A stretch of DNA of 64,000 bases from Hirundichthys speculiger (Eukaryota > Chordata > Actinopteri > Beloniformes > Exocoetidae): assembly GCA_018398805.1 (NCBI GenBank), contig JAGFBZ010000341.1, forward strand, positions 157,501 through 221,500, written 5' to 3'. The stretch's first letter is position 1. Each line of letters opens with the position of its first letter. Below the pieces are notes generated by a model. It did no database searches, was not told where the DNA came from, and saw nothing but the letters and a program-made list of their open reading frames with translations. Of the stretch, positions 23,741 through 35,577 are shown piece after piece. The translations under genes were made by a program, and so were the position numbers.

Positions 23741-24116
23741 GAGCTGAGAATATTCCCACGAAGAAGACGGAGCACAAACACATCGAGACAGCTCTTCAGT
23801 TACGTTTAGTTCTTCAGATATTAAGGAACCAGTTTTATTTTTGTTTTTCTCTCCGTTCTTCATCTTCACGACAAAAGTTTTCATTTTTTAAGATCAGATC
23901 AAGCCCCTCTCAGACGAAGGTTTGCTCTTGTTGCTGCCAAATCAAAATAACGTCAGACTTAATTATTTATGATTTATTGACTTATTCATCAGAGCTGAAG
24001 GATCCCCCTCAGGGGCCCCTGAAGGTCCGCAGATGAGTTTTTATGTCCAGCTAGACTCTGCGTTGCATTTAATCTGAAACAAAGTCTTTATCTGGTCAGA
24101 GGAATTAAAATGTATT
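23741..24116. other. Unclassified stretch
   Basis: AT-rich, with no gene or repeat recognised. Confidence 0.5.
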
Positions 24117-25446
24117 TTTGCAGGAGGCAGCAGGAAGGTGGGGGGACCTGGAAACGACGGAGGCAGGAAGGTGGGGGGACCTGGAAACGGCGGAGGCAGG
24201 AAGGTGGGGGGACCTGGAAACGATGGAGACAGGAAGGTGGGGGGACCTGGAAACGGCGGAGGCAGGAAGGTGGGGGCGACCTGGAAACGACGGAGAAAGG
24301 AAGGTGGGGCGACCTGGAAACGATGGAGGCAGGAAGATGAGGCCTGGAAACGATGGAGGCAGGAAGATGGGGGGACCTCGAAACGAAGGAGTTAGGAAGG
24401 TGGGGGGACCTGGAAACGACGGAGGCAGGAAGGTGGGGGGACCTGGAAACGGTGGGGGCAGGAAGATGGGGCGACCTGGAAACGATGGAGGCAGGAAGGT
24501 GGGGGGACCTTGAAACGACGGAGGCAGGAAGGTGGGGGGACCTGGAAACGACAAAGGCAGGAAGGTGGGGGGGACCTGGAAACGGCGGGGGCAGGAAGGA
24601 AGGTGGGGGGACCTGGAAACGGCGGAGGCAGGAAGGTGGGGGGACCTGGAAAACGGCGGGGGGGCAGGAAGGTGGGGGGACCTGGAAACGGCGGAGGCAG
24701 GAAGATGGGGGGACCTGGAAACGGCGGAGGTAGGAAGGTGGGGGGACCTGGAAACGGCGGAGGCAGGAAGGTGGGGGGGACCTGGAAACGGCGGAGGTAG
24801 GAAGGTGGGGGGACCTGGTAACGCTGGGAGGCAGGAAGGTGTGGGGACCTGGAAACAACGGAGGCAGGAAGATGGGGGGACCTGGAAACGATGGAGGTAG
24901 GAAGGTGGGGGGACCTGGAAACGGCGGAGACGATGGAGGCAGGAAGGTGTGGGGGACCTGGAAACGAAGCGGAGAGACGATGGAGGCAGGAAGGTGGGGG
25001 GACCTGGAAACGGAGAGGAGGTGGGGGGACCTGGAAACGGACGGAGGCAGGAAGGTGGGGGGACCTGGAAACGGCAGAGACGATGGAGGCAGGAAGGTGG
25101 GGGGACTGGAAACGAAGGAGTTAGGAAGGTGGGGGGACCTGGAAACGACGGAGGCAGGAAGGTGGGGGGACCTGGAAACGACGGAGGTAGGAAGATGGGG
25201 GTACCTGGAAACGACGAAGGCAGGAAGGTGGGGGGACCTGGAAACGGCGGAGGTAGGAAGGTGGGGGGGACCTGGAAACAACGGAGGCAGGAAGGTGGGC
25301 GACCTGGAAACAACGGAGGCAGGAAGATGGGGGGACCTGGAAACGATGGAGGTAGGAAGGTGGGGGGACCTGGAAACGACGGAGGCAGGAAGGTGGGAGG
25401 ACCTGGAAACGACGGAGGCAGGAAGATGGGGGGACCTGAAAACGGC
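24117..25446. repeat. 33-bp G-rich minisatellite
   Basis: The unit is 33 bp, built from GGAGGCAGGAAGGTGGGGGG followed by ACCTGGAAACGAC, about 40 copies. Because 33 is divisible by 3, both strands show long open frames. The minus strand runs 565 residues over 24088-25785 with a Pro/Ser/Phe-rich 11-residue period. Each unit carries a G6 run and two GG steps on the plus strand, so G-quadruplex formation is plausible. No start context, intron or homologue supports coding. Confidence 0.96.
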
Positions 25447-25879
25447 GGGGGCGCCGTGTTCATGGGTGGGGTCCCCCGCCTGTGATGGAGCTAATGGCTG
25501 TCTGCTGGCATCTGGCTGCTGGGGAGGCTTCTTCCTCATTAGGAAGTCACTCTGCAACCCCCAGGAGAAAGAGAGAGAGCGGGAGACGGAGGTGGGAGGA
25601 GGGTGGGGGGGTGGGGGGGTGTCACACTGTGATGACAGCAGCATCACATCGGCTCCATTTCCTCCCACAGGAGGAGAGAACATCTTCTTTTGCTTTTGTT
25701 TTATCGGCTGAACGAGCAGATTGATGATAAATGACGTTACCAAAGTCGAACAATGCAAACGTGAATTAAAACAGAGACAAATCACTTAACGATTCATATA
25801 AAAATACAAGAATAACAGACATAAAGGAAATTTAAAAGAAGACAGAGACAAACCGCGGCCAATCCCATCACCAGTGACT
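25447..25879. other. Gene-free stretch; possible conserved non-coding DNA
   Basis: 25450-25740 is single-copy-looking apart from a GGGTGGGGGGG tract near 25604. No exon was recognised. Confidence 0.3.
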
Positions 25880-25920
25880 GTATAAAAGCGCTGGACAAAC
25901 CGTTTGTGATGTCATAGATT
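25880..25920 (-). repeat. Dispersed repeat fragment (TTTGTCCAG / ACAGTCACT family), inverted
   Basis: The complement reads ATGACATCACAAACGGTTTG, then TCCAGCGCTTTTATACAGTC, matching the fragments at 3848 and 46789. GTCCACTAGGTGGCAGCAG (26050-26069) and GGAGCCAGCCTCCAGTGG (27080-27097) are phrases often seen in the same fish repeat. 25880-27110 may therefore be one older repeat split by the mariner MITE. Confidence 0.5.
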
Positions 25921-26363
25921 TACTGAAGAGTGTTTCTGAAGCTTCTTCTCATCCGTATCTCCTGTTGGCAGGAAATATCTCCGAGTCTGTCTGTCCACCC
26001 GCATTTCTGATGTCGCTACCGAAACGACAATCAAGAGCACTGCGAAAATGGTGTCCACTAGGTGGCAGCAGCGATCAAAACCAGTCATTACCGCTGCATT
26101 TGGGCCTTTAGGAAGATACGAGAACTACTGGTTTTGAGCGCAGGTGTGAGCTCTGCCACCTTACGCGTCACTCGTGTGGCCTCTACTGAAGCAAGAACCT
26201 CCAGAACCGTAACGAAGACCACCGGAGCTCTGGAACAACCTCACCAGAACCCCAGACGAGCCGGCAGACGGCTAACGGACCGCGACCCGAGGGTCTCTGG
26301 GGCTTCGTTGGAGCTTGGTCCTGGTGGAGATAAGGTAGCTAGACGTAACTATAAATAAATATA

Positions 26364-27002
26364 CAGTCATAGAAAAATTATTAGACCACCATTTTTTCTT
26401 CACTTTCTTGTTCATTTTAATACCTGGTACCACTAAACGTCATCATGTGACTAAAACAGACAGAAAAGAAAACACCGAATGCATAAAAGCAGTGTTTTTG
26501 GCAGTACAACGCCATAGCTGTTGATGTAAAAACTTAAGTGATTTAGGTTATAATCAAGAAAACTAGAGATGTCCGATATTGGCTTTTTTGCCGATATCCG
26601 ATATGCCGATATTGTCCAACTCTTAATTTCCGATACCGATATCTACCGATACCGATATATGCGGGCTATTTGTCCTCAAAACTAATTTTAGGTAACATCA
26701 CATATCTCCTGTCGTGGAATTAACACATTGTCTGTGTTAAAAAACCGATACTGATATTTACCGATATTACATTTTTATGCCAATATTGGGCCCATAATAT
26801 CGGTGGGCCGATATTATCGGACATCCCTAAAGAAAACCATGGAAAATGGTAAGATATCAGCTCTTAAATAAAACTCTTATGAGCAATCTTTGTGGTTATC
26901 GTTATGTTTGTCCAAACAAATGTACCTTTAGTTGTACCAGGCATTAAAATGAACAAGAAACTGAAGAAAACAAGGGTGGTCTAATAATTTTTTCCATGAC
27001 TG
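26364..27002. mobile_element. Mariner-type MITE, split by a hAT MITE
   Basis: The ends match CAGTCATGGAAAAAATTATT (one change on the left), with TA at 26362-26363 and 27003-27004. It is the inverted partner of 7947-8312. Its length is 639 bp instead of 366 because 26564-26829 plus an 8-bp duplication are inserted. Confidence 0.93.
26564..26829. mobile_element. hAT MITE nested in a mariner MITE
   Basis: The ends are TAGAGATGTCCGATA and, inverted, TAGGGATGTCCGATAAT. An exact 8-bp duplication AAGAAAAC lies at 26556-26563 and 26830-26837. The empty site is visible in the sister MITE at 8112-8119 (GTTTTCTT on the plus strand). At 266 bp, it has no coding capacity. Confidence 0.95.
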
Positions 27003-27004
27003 TA

Positions 27005-28917
27005 GATAAACGAACACGTTTTTTTCTGCTCCGAAGTTGGACGTATTAACATAGGAGTCATCGGAGATTGACCCACATTTGGAGCCAGCCTCCAGTGGAG
27101 ATGGAGCAGCCGATCACCGATTTATGATACTTTTTTTTTTTTTAGATGGATTAAGAAATGGGAAGAAGTGATGTTTTAACAACCCTATACCATCACGGAG
27201 CCTGGACGGAGCCTGGATGCTCCCTTTCCCCGTCATTCTTGAGCACACGGCACTTATTTGTCCAATTCGATCTGGAATAGTGATTCTTCTGACCACTATG
27301 CGCATGTCCACTGTCTGGCGGTCCATCCAGATGCCTCCGAGTCCAAAGATGTCGATGCCGCCTCTGCAGTGAAGTGCAAAAATCAAATTTTTCTCACATC
27401 ATAAGAGCACGGCTAAGGAAGATGGAGATGAACATCGGAGATGTTCAAGGCTGTTTACTGGTATGTCTACCACCGTCTGTTGCACCACCACTCCATCACT
27501 TTCGCTCGCAAGAGAAGAAGTAACTTCCCAGACTGGGAAGATTGATGGACGGGTTTTCGATGGACACTGGACACCAGCAGAGAAGGTCCTGGATGAGTCT
27601 GAGAGCACAGGGAAGCAGGGAAGCCATCTTGTTGTTGGCTGCAAAAGGGCCAAAGTTAGTTTGTTAAGAGTGCAAAGGGGCAGAAAATGTAAATGAAAGA
27701 CGAGACAATGGGAGAGGGGGATGAAGAGTGGTGGAAGGGAACAGATGGACGATGGGTAACACAACTCCGCCACGACAGAAGGGAGACCTAAGAAATGTTT
27801 AAATGTGATATCTTATTGGTAACACAGAATCAGGAGGGCAAAGTGACAGAAGAAAAGGTGCTGAGGGAGAGATAGATGAGCTTAAGATGATGGATGAGAG
27901 AGAGGGGTGGAACCTCCTGCCCAAAATGTAAGGTGCTGATGTGTCCCATGATGCATCGCTGCTCAGCGGAGGCGGGTTAAATGTTCACATTTCCGGTGGA
28001 GCCGAATGCGGTGACAGAAAGACGAAGAGGTCCGTGTTTGAGTTTCCACCTCACTCATCCCTCCAACGTCTTCGTCTGGAGGAAACCGGTTCACTGCTGG
28101 TTGGAGAGAACGAGGTCCAGCATGAAGAACAAAGAATCAGGAACCCGAGAACTGAAAACAGTCTGCTTGAAACCTCGTTAACCTCGTTAACGTATTTCTG
28201 AATTTGAACTGAACTTGAATGCCGTCAGTCACCTGATGGTAGCAGGTCTTAGTATCAAACACTCAGGTGAACAGGTGAACTTAGGTGACGGTGTGGACAG
28301 GGTCCCCGCTGAAGAACCGAGGTAAGTTTGTACGAGAATGTACTTCCTTATCCTTTCATCTGCTACCTTAACGCAAAACTGCACTGACTTGCATCGTTTT
28401 GGTCTCTAGAGGAGGTTTACCATCATTAGCATCTGGTAATCGACCGACGGTTGAACTGGGTTGAACGGTTCCGTTAAGGTCCCACCACAGTGCTTCACCC
28501 ACAATTGTCTCCAGAACCAGTGGCGTAGCTGGGCTGTATTCCACATGGGTTTTGAGGTCAAAGGGGCCCGACATTGCACACGCAAATAGAGGACAGAAAA
28601 AAGCCAAAAAAGTAAGGAATAAGTAAGCCAGGAATAGACCATGACGGTGATTAGAATTGCAATAGCTGCTTGTTTTATTGCCATCCGTTCCCACCCTACT
28701 GCTGACCGCCATCTCCTCAGCATCCAGCGCCGCCTCATCATTATGCTGCTCTTCCTCAATATATCCTAAATAACAATAATAATAATAATACCAAGACCAA
28801 GAAAATTAATGATTTGTAATCCATGTGACTTTGTACTCATGTAATCATGTAATCTTTAATGTTCTGTCTGTGCCCTGAACACACCCAAAAAACAAACACT
28901 ATATACAAAATCTAAAG
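27005..28917. other. Unclassified stretch
   Basis: No gene was recognised on either strand, although several open frames of 60-124 codons exist without recognisable motifs. CAGTGGCGTAGCTGGG at 28518 resembles a transposon terminus, but no partner end was found. Confidence 0.4.
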
Positions 28918-29355
28918 TAGGGTTGTCACAATACCAGAATTTCCGTATAGTCAATACCACTACTAGCAAATTTACACAATTCTCGATACTCTATTCGATA
29001 CCACAACTGAAAAAAAAGCATGTGCTTCTAAACTCATTGGGCTACTTTATTAAATAATAATAATAATAACAACAACAATAGGCTAATTATAACAACTGAC
29101 ACATCAAACTTGTTTTTAGGCTAAGCTGCACTTAAACAACATGACCGGGCCCTTTAAACCCAATAAAGCTTGTGATTACATCGTTTTACAACATACACGC
29201 ATGCCCGCAACAGCGGGACTTACAAGCATTACTACATTTTTGACACATAGCTCAAAGCATTTGAGGAAGACATCAACACCATGAAGAGCGACCATGTCAT
29301 TTTGAAATCAATCAAACCGTCATGAAGTCTAACAAACAAAGAGAACAACAAAAAC
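28918..29355. mobile_element. hAT 5' end fragment (TAGGGTTGTCACAATACC)
   Basis: The terminus TAGGGTTGTCACAATACCAG followed by TACCACTACTAG and CGATACTCTATTCGATACC is characteristic of a fish hAT group. No matching right end was found. The element runs into the 28-bp minisatellite. Confidence 0.6.
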
Positions 29356-29926
29356 ATTAGGCTACCTGGTCCCTAATAATAACGTTAGGCTACCTGGCCC
29401 CTAATAATAAAGTAAGGCTACCTGGCCCCTAATAATAACGTTAGGCTACCTGGCCCCTAATAATAACGTTAGGCTACCTGACCCCTAATAATAACGTTAG
29501 GCTACCTGACCCCTAATAATAACGTTAGGCTACCTGACCCCTAATAATAACGTTAGGCTACCTGGCCCCTAACAATAACGTTAGGCTACCTGGCCCCTAA
29601 TAATAACGTTAGGCTACCTGACCCCTAATAATAACGTTAGGCTACCTGGCCCCTAACAATAACGTTAGGCTACCTGGCCCCTAATAATAACATTAGGCTA
29701 CCTGGCCCCTAATAATAACGTTAGGCTGCCTGACCCCTAATAATAACGTTAGGCTACCTGGTCCCTAATAATAACGTTAGGCTACCTGGCCCCTAATAAT
29801 AACGTTAGGCTACCTGGCCCCTAATAATAACGTTAGGCTACCTGGCCCCTAATAATAACGTTAGGCTACCTGGTCCCTAATAATAACGTTAGGCTACCTG
29901 GCCCCTAATAATAACGTTAGGCGGCC
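29356..29926. repeat. 28-bp minisatellite
   Basis: The unit is TAATAATAACGTTAGGCTAC followed by CTGGCCCC, 28 bp, about 20 highly similar copies. Variants are GGTCCC, GACCCC and AACAATAACG. The uniformity suggests recent expansion. There are no spacers between units. Confidence 0.97.
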
Positions 29927-29989
29927 GGGCTACTCCAATATCAACTACATTAGCAGTTTAGAACTAACTCACATATTGTTTTCAGTGTC

Positions 29990-30290
29990 AGTGATTGTGG
30001 GTAATTGTACCTGTAAATCCCGGTTTACCGGCTGGTCTTCATCAGGAAGGTCCCCCCATATGATCCAGGCCCTGATCAAGGTTTTTTCCTCTTACTGTGG
30101 AGTTTTTTCTTGCCACTGTTTGGCGTAAAGTTTTTTTTTCTCCCTGTATAGGAGTTTTTTTTTACCTGCCATTATCCTTGATTAGGATTTAATATCATAA
30201 TTTTAGTTCATGATATTTGCTCGGGGGTCATGATCTGGGTCTCTGTAAAGATCATGTTTCATGACGTTCTGACGCACACCGACAAAACAT
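29990..30290. repeat. Dispersed retroelement-like 3' repeat
   Basis: Phrases such as GATCAAGGTTTTTTCCTCTT, GGAGTTTTTTCTTGCCACTG and CTCGGGGGTCATGATCTGGG then TCTCTGTAAAGATCATG recall a repeat widespread in fish. It is usually at the 3' end of non-LTR elements or SINEs. No tail or duplication was defined. Confidence 0.5.
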
Positions 30291-30842
30291 TTATATTCTT
30301 AAATACATTGTAAACAGAGAGATACATTTAAATAATGTGCAACTTATGAATCTACAACTGTATAAACCAATGGGCACATAAAAATGACTAACATTCAGAA
30401 GAAATAGATATCTGCTTTCATTAGAAACGTGTGAAACAGACGCTGGACCAGCAGAACTGTGTATTCCAGTTTAATGAACATCTTTGTTAGAGGTGGAGGG
30501 CGGGAACAGATGGCGCCTGAGACAGACAGAGTTCCCAATGTGAGACATGGAGGAGGAGGTGATTTATTTATGGCACCGCTGGTGATTTATCTAAATTCGG
30601 TGCATGGCAACTTTCATCCCACGTCCATTGTTTCAAACGTCCCTAAGCTGGGAGGAGCTTAGCGTGGCTGGCGGCGGGGACCTCGGCGACGGGCTTGTTA
30701 GCTGACGGTTCCTGGTCACGTACAGACTTTATGCCCCCGCAGTCACTCGAGGGTCCCCGAGCTACGAGGTCAGCCGCCATCACCGCCTGAAGAAGAAGCT
30801 CTGACCTCCAGAATTTGACTTCTCTTCTGTTTTGTTTCGTTT
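30291..30842. other. Gene-free stretch; possible conserved non-coding DNA at 30530-30660
   Basis: No exon was recognised. 30530-30660 is single-copy-looking. The minus-strand frame at 30643-30855 has no recognisable motif. Confidence 0.3.
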
Positions 30843-31618
30843 TTACCTCCGCCAAGGAGCTAATGCTTTTACCGGCGTTTATCCGTCTGTCTGTCTGTGT
30901 TCAAGAGAAATAAAAAAGTTATGGATAGATTTTGATGAAACTTTCAGGGGTTGTCAGAAATGTGAAAAGGAAGAACTAATTTCATTTTGGGTGTGATCCG
31001 GAAGAAATCCTGGATTCTGGATCACTTTCAAATTTTTCGATAACATTGCGGTCAATGGGGCCGAAAACTTTGTTTTGCAATATCTCCGTTAATTATAGCC
31101 CAAAACTCATGAAATTTGACTCAGGGATTGACAATGGGAACCTCTATCAAATTTCAAAAGCTGATCCAGATCTAATCCAGAATGAGGATTTTATCGCAAT
31201 CTGTAATTCGCTATATGGGAGAATTGTTGCCTTTGTCGGAGGTCTGCGCTCTCAGAGTGCTTTTCTAGTTCAAAAAGTTATGGATGGATTTTGATGAAAT
31301 TTTCAGGAGTTGTCAGAAATGTGAAAAGGAAGAACTGATTTAATTTTGGCTGTGATCCGGAAGAAATCCTGGATTCTGGATCACCTTCAAATTTTCAATA
31401 ACATTGCGGTCAATGGGGCCGAAAATTTTGTTTCGCAATATCTCCGTTAATTATTGCCCAAAATTCATGAAATTTGACTCAGGGATTGACAATGGGAACC
31501 TCTATCAAATTTCAAAAGCTGATCTGGATCTGATCTAGAACGTGGATTTTATTGTAATCTGTAAATCGTTATATGGGGGCACTGTTGCGCTTGGCGGAGG
31601 TCTGCGCTCTCTGAGTTT
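30843..31618. repeat. Tandem pair of a CCTCCGCCAAGG dispersed element
   Basis: It starts ACCTCCGCCAAGGAGCTAAT and ends GGCGGAGGTCTGCGCTCTCT, a partly inverted terminus familiar from fish and invertebrate repeats. The body (AAAGTTATGGATGGATTTTG, CAATGGGGCCGAAAA, CAATATCTCCGTTAATTAT) occurs twice in direct orientation, at about 30915-31277 and 31278-31618. The class is unresolved. Confidence 0.7.
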
Positions 31619-32403
31619 TAAATTTGTGTTCATAAAGTCAGAATTTCCAAGATTGCCTTTAAAACTCGGAAATGTCTTCTCTTAAAAAACAAAGCGATAT
31701 TCTTATGGTCAGGAGTTTTTCTCTTTGTAAGTACGTTGGGGTGACATCGGGCAACGGCGGACGGAGTTTTTGGGGGAAGTCCAGCTGTCCAGGAATCGAC
31801 CCAAACGTCAGCCAGTCAGGTCGCTGCTGCAGAGCGAGCGACTCATGAGTCCAAGCACCCAGCTCACATGGCACCGTAGTGGGAAGAAGATCGATCTGTT
31901 GTCACATGAACCTACATTTCTCATATCCGACGGTCCCGCGTGGACATGTAACCGCATCGTTTGATGTCTCACGATGTCTTCGTCTCTCTGTGTTCTTCTG
32001 AACTCGTTTTTCATCTTATTCATCGCGTCTTTCGCCAGTTATTCCACCACTGGCCTCGCCGGCAGTGTTCCTCGCCGAACTGACGGAAACATCTGGAATT
32101 TCATGTGAGGATTCAGAACGCCAACATTCTTCCTCGTTTCGTCCATGCCCTCGCGTTAAATCGGCGCCACCGACAAATAAATATTATAAACAAATTCAGT
32201 CCCGTGGCCCGTTTTTTCATTTAGTATTTTTGATCCAAGTCAAAAATTGAAATATAAAAAAACAAGCATTTTTTGTTTTTTTTTTTGTTAGATTAAAAAA
32301 TGAAAAACAAGATAAAATGTCACTTTTTAATTTTTTAAATTTTTTGATTGACAATTGAAAATGGAAAGAACTAATGATACAGATACTGATAAAGTAACTG
32401 AAC
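31619..32403. other. Unclassified stretch
   Basis: No gene was recognised. 32210-32345 is a T- and A-rich low-complexity part. Confidence 0.4.
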
Positions 32404-32822
32404 TTTAACATGGACATTTTCATTTTAAAGTTCTGCCAGACGGAGGATTATTATTGTAACAACTGACAAGTTGAACTCCCCGTTAAAAGTTTCTGCTGTT
32501 ACCTCAGAAATTACCTGTTTCAATGTTCTGATTGTGGCTCAGGATTTTGTTGGTAGACTTTTTTTATTGTCATAAAAAAACAGGATGACATTAATACCCT
32601 GGCAGTGGCAATAAGCTTTATTTTATTTTACATTTTTTAAGATGAGATTTACACTAAATATGTGTTACTGACAAGTGCTGATGTTAAAAGTGTTTGATTA
32701 ACAAACATTATGACACTTTAGTTCATATGGCAGCAGAACGTTTAAATAAAAGTGACCTTTACACTAGTTTTGAATTCATTATATGATTTTCCATATACAA
32801 TGTGATTAATCGTGATTAATCA
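32404..32822 (-). mobile_element. hAT fragment, sister of the element at 51511-53791
   Basis: In inverted orientation it matches both flanks of the P-like insertion at 51.7-53.4 kb, for example GTTACCTCAGAAATTACCTG and AAAGTGTTTGATTAACAAAC. It carries GTGGCAAT at 32605-32612 as a single uninterrupted copy of the P-element target site. Its outer end (TGATTAATCGTGATTAATCAG) runs into an AT microsatellite, so the terminus is lost. Confidence 0.85.
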
Positions 32823-32970
<148 letters not shown>

Positions 32971-33539
32971 CAAGAGACAGCAAACAGGACAAAGAGCAGC
33001 AGGATGACATCATGTCCTCGTCTCCATATCAGATTTGTTATCACGTCTGTGGTTCAGACAGCTAGTTTGAGTCGGTGGATTCTGGTCCGCGACCTCAGCG
33101 GCGCCGTTCTGGAAAACCGGGCCACACCATCTACGATCATTTAAACAGAAAAATTAGGACAGTGTTTTCATCCGCCTCAGTCCTCCCGGCAGGTCATTGA
33201 TCTGCGTGTCCCCCTCCGTCAGTCAGTTAGCCGACTGATCCTCATTAGATGGTCATTAGTTAAAGACCGCCACGTCTCCTGGTCCACAGAGACCCCTCAT
33301 CTGTGTCACAAGACTTGATTACGGGGGCCGAGCTGCTTTCTGGCTCCGAATGCGTCTGTCCACCGTTTAGCGATCGCTCTTTGTTACTTGTCACGCGCTC
33401 TTCATTAGTCACATGGAGGAGAACAAGCTGTCACACGGCGCATGATGTCATGGACGCTCATCCGTCTTGGAGGCGGAAAACACACTCAACCACTTCAGGC
33501 TCGACCCGTCAGACCTGCATTATTGATGCTGCGTAAGAT
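32971..33539. other. Unclassified stretch
   Basis: 33170-33450 is single-copy-looking. No exon was recognised. Confidence 0.4.
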
Positions 33540-34240
33540 GTGGCGTCGCAGACGGAGGGAGGTTGTTTCACGGTCTGTCTGCTGAGCTCGTTTGCAGGAG
33601 TGCGCCGTGTGAGTCGAGGCGAGATGATGTGCTGAACACCCTGCATCTCCCGAGAAGACATCATGAACTTTTCGGTCACGTTCAGGGTGTTTTTATGGCA
33701 CCCCGGACCAGTAAACATCAGGGTCATGATGAGAAACCACGTGATTTGATGGCTATCGTACGAGGCTACCCGAGTGCTGAGGAGCGTGACGCGTAAGGGG
33801 GCGGCGTCTTTGCAGACCCGTGACTTCCCGGTCACGTCACCGCTCCCCATTCTGGTGTAGATCTGGACCAGTGAGCAACCCCAGACCATCACCCCTCCGC
33901 CGCCATGCTCGTACGAGGCGTTCCTGCTGAAACGCTGTGTTTTTTCTCCAGAGGTGGCGCCAAACGTCTCCACTCTGGTTTGTGAACTTCACTGTTCTGG
34001 GACGTCCACGTCGAGACACCGGCAGCTGTTTCTACCCTTTACATACTGGCGCACAGCTGCAGGATAATTGCTCATGTCTTTCCATCCTGGCATTATGTTA
34101 TCACACACCTGCTCCAGACTCAAACACCTGCTTCTGCAGAAGTCTGACGAGCACCTGGCTGACTCTCCCCATCCACATCTTATATGTTGGAGGACCAGGT
34201 GTTTACGACGGAGTATTAGGGCCACACTGAGAAAAAAAAA
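33540..34240 (-). pseudogene. Tc1/mariner transposase remnant
   Basis: On the minus strand a broken frame reads RNASYEHGGGGVMVWGC, matching the HGGGGVMVWGC block of Tc1-like transposases. It is preceded by SGDVWRHLWRKNTAFQQE-like sequence. Further fragments extend to about 34240 upstream and 33540 downstream. Several stops and frame changes exclude function. The ends were not resolved. Confidence 0.75.
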
Positions 34241-35573
34241 AGTGGGCAATGATTTTTTTTTTTCATTTTTGCCCCTCTGCGAAAATAAAAATCTGCTAAC
34301 TGGAGCCGGAGCCCCCCTAGCCTCAATAATGTGTTTAAAATATGTTTAAAAACTGCAAAAAAAGTAGCGAAACAAGACAAAGGCTCAACTGTGGTCTTTC
34401 TGTTACCTTCACAGCCTCTGGTCTCTGAACCGTAGTAAAGAAACCGCTGGTATTGTGCTATTTTTGGCTCGTAATTAGCGGCTAACACACTAACAACAAC
34501 AAAACAAAAAGTCTGGTTTTCTCTGCATGGAACGGGAACTTTATTCTGGCACTGCAGGAACTTGTAACATCACACAGGTTGTATTGTTGGGCTCCTGTCG
34601 GTTAACAGAGAATGTAAATCTATACACGCTGGGCTGCTGTTTATGCTCACTACACTTTTCATCTAACCTCGTTTTCATTCTGCCGTCCCACGACACACAC
34701 ACTACATTACCTATAAGGCCACACCATTACCCATAAGGCCACCTTCTTAAAGGGGCCAGGCTGGCTCACAACATCTCTTCACTGTGAGAGAAAGCGTACA
34801 ACATCCTGTGATGTTTCCGTGATTTAAAATTTTTTTTTTATTATATTAAATATTTCTGAAAAAATCCAAGAATAACTAAAACCGCGGAACTTAAAGCACG
34901 AATTGGCGAGGGATCACTGTAGCACTTTTCAGACATATAAAACGCAACACAAAGTGCCTCACAAACTAAAACATAAAACAGGAACACAACAAATAATAAA
35001 AACCTGCCTCTCTCACCCCCACATTTAGACCCAAACATCCACCCGCAGTGGAGCTAAAAACTAAAAGATTAAAAGACAGTAAAACGGGATAAAAACAGAC
35101 AATAGATGCCAGACAGATGCACCTGCAGAGGTGATGCAGAGAGATGAAGCGCAGGTGGCCGTTTCTCAAATGAGACTCAAATGAGATTCCGCCTTAAAAA
35201 GATTCATATTTGGGGGGTGGGAGGTGAGGGGGAGTGGACCACGGCACTTTACCGGATTAAATCAGAGCCCCGGGCACACGCACACGCCGGGCAAACACAC
35301 ACGTGTGTGTTTGTGTGGACAGGTGATCTGATTGGATAAATGGAGTGAAGCTGGCGCCGAGCGCCGGGCGTCTGTCAGGATTTATGCTAAGCATCTCCGG
35401 CCGAATGGTAAATGAAGAGGATGTCCAGCGTCATCGCTCATCCTCAGAGCCGTAAATGGATGTGCTCGTTTCCAGTGGTGAGATGTTTCAGATGAATCAG
35501 CTGCAGACGTGTCATCAGAAGAGTTTCAAGCCCACAGTCGGGCCCCCAGCTGTTTCCAGCTGTTGTTCTTCAT
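34241..35573. other. Mixed stretch: transposon end fragment, then possible conserved non-coding DNA
   Basis: Around 34880-34920, GCACGAATTGGCGAGGGATC followed by ACTGTA is the inverted form of TACAGTGATCCCTCGC, a common fish DNA-transposon terminus. Its partner end was not found. 35210-35560 is single-copy-looking, GC-balanced and repeat-free apart from ACACGTGTGTGT, and is a candidate regulatory island. Confidence 0.35.
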
Positions 35574-35577
35574 TTAA

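Noticed and set aside
24088..25785. 565-codon minus-strand proline-rich frame
   Set aside because: It is a by-product of the 33-bp array. The opposite strand is equally open, and there is no splice, promoter or homology support.
28518..28760. CAGTGGCGTAGCTGGG as the start of a hAT element
   Set aside because: No complementary end or 8-bp duplication was found nearby.
29356..29926. CRISPR-like array of 28-bp direct repeats
   Set aside because: Units abut without unique spacers and the sequence is vertebrate. It is a minisatellite. The same applies to 42490-42965.
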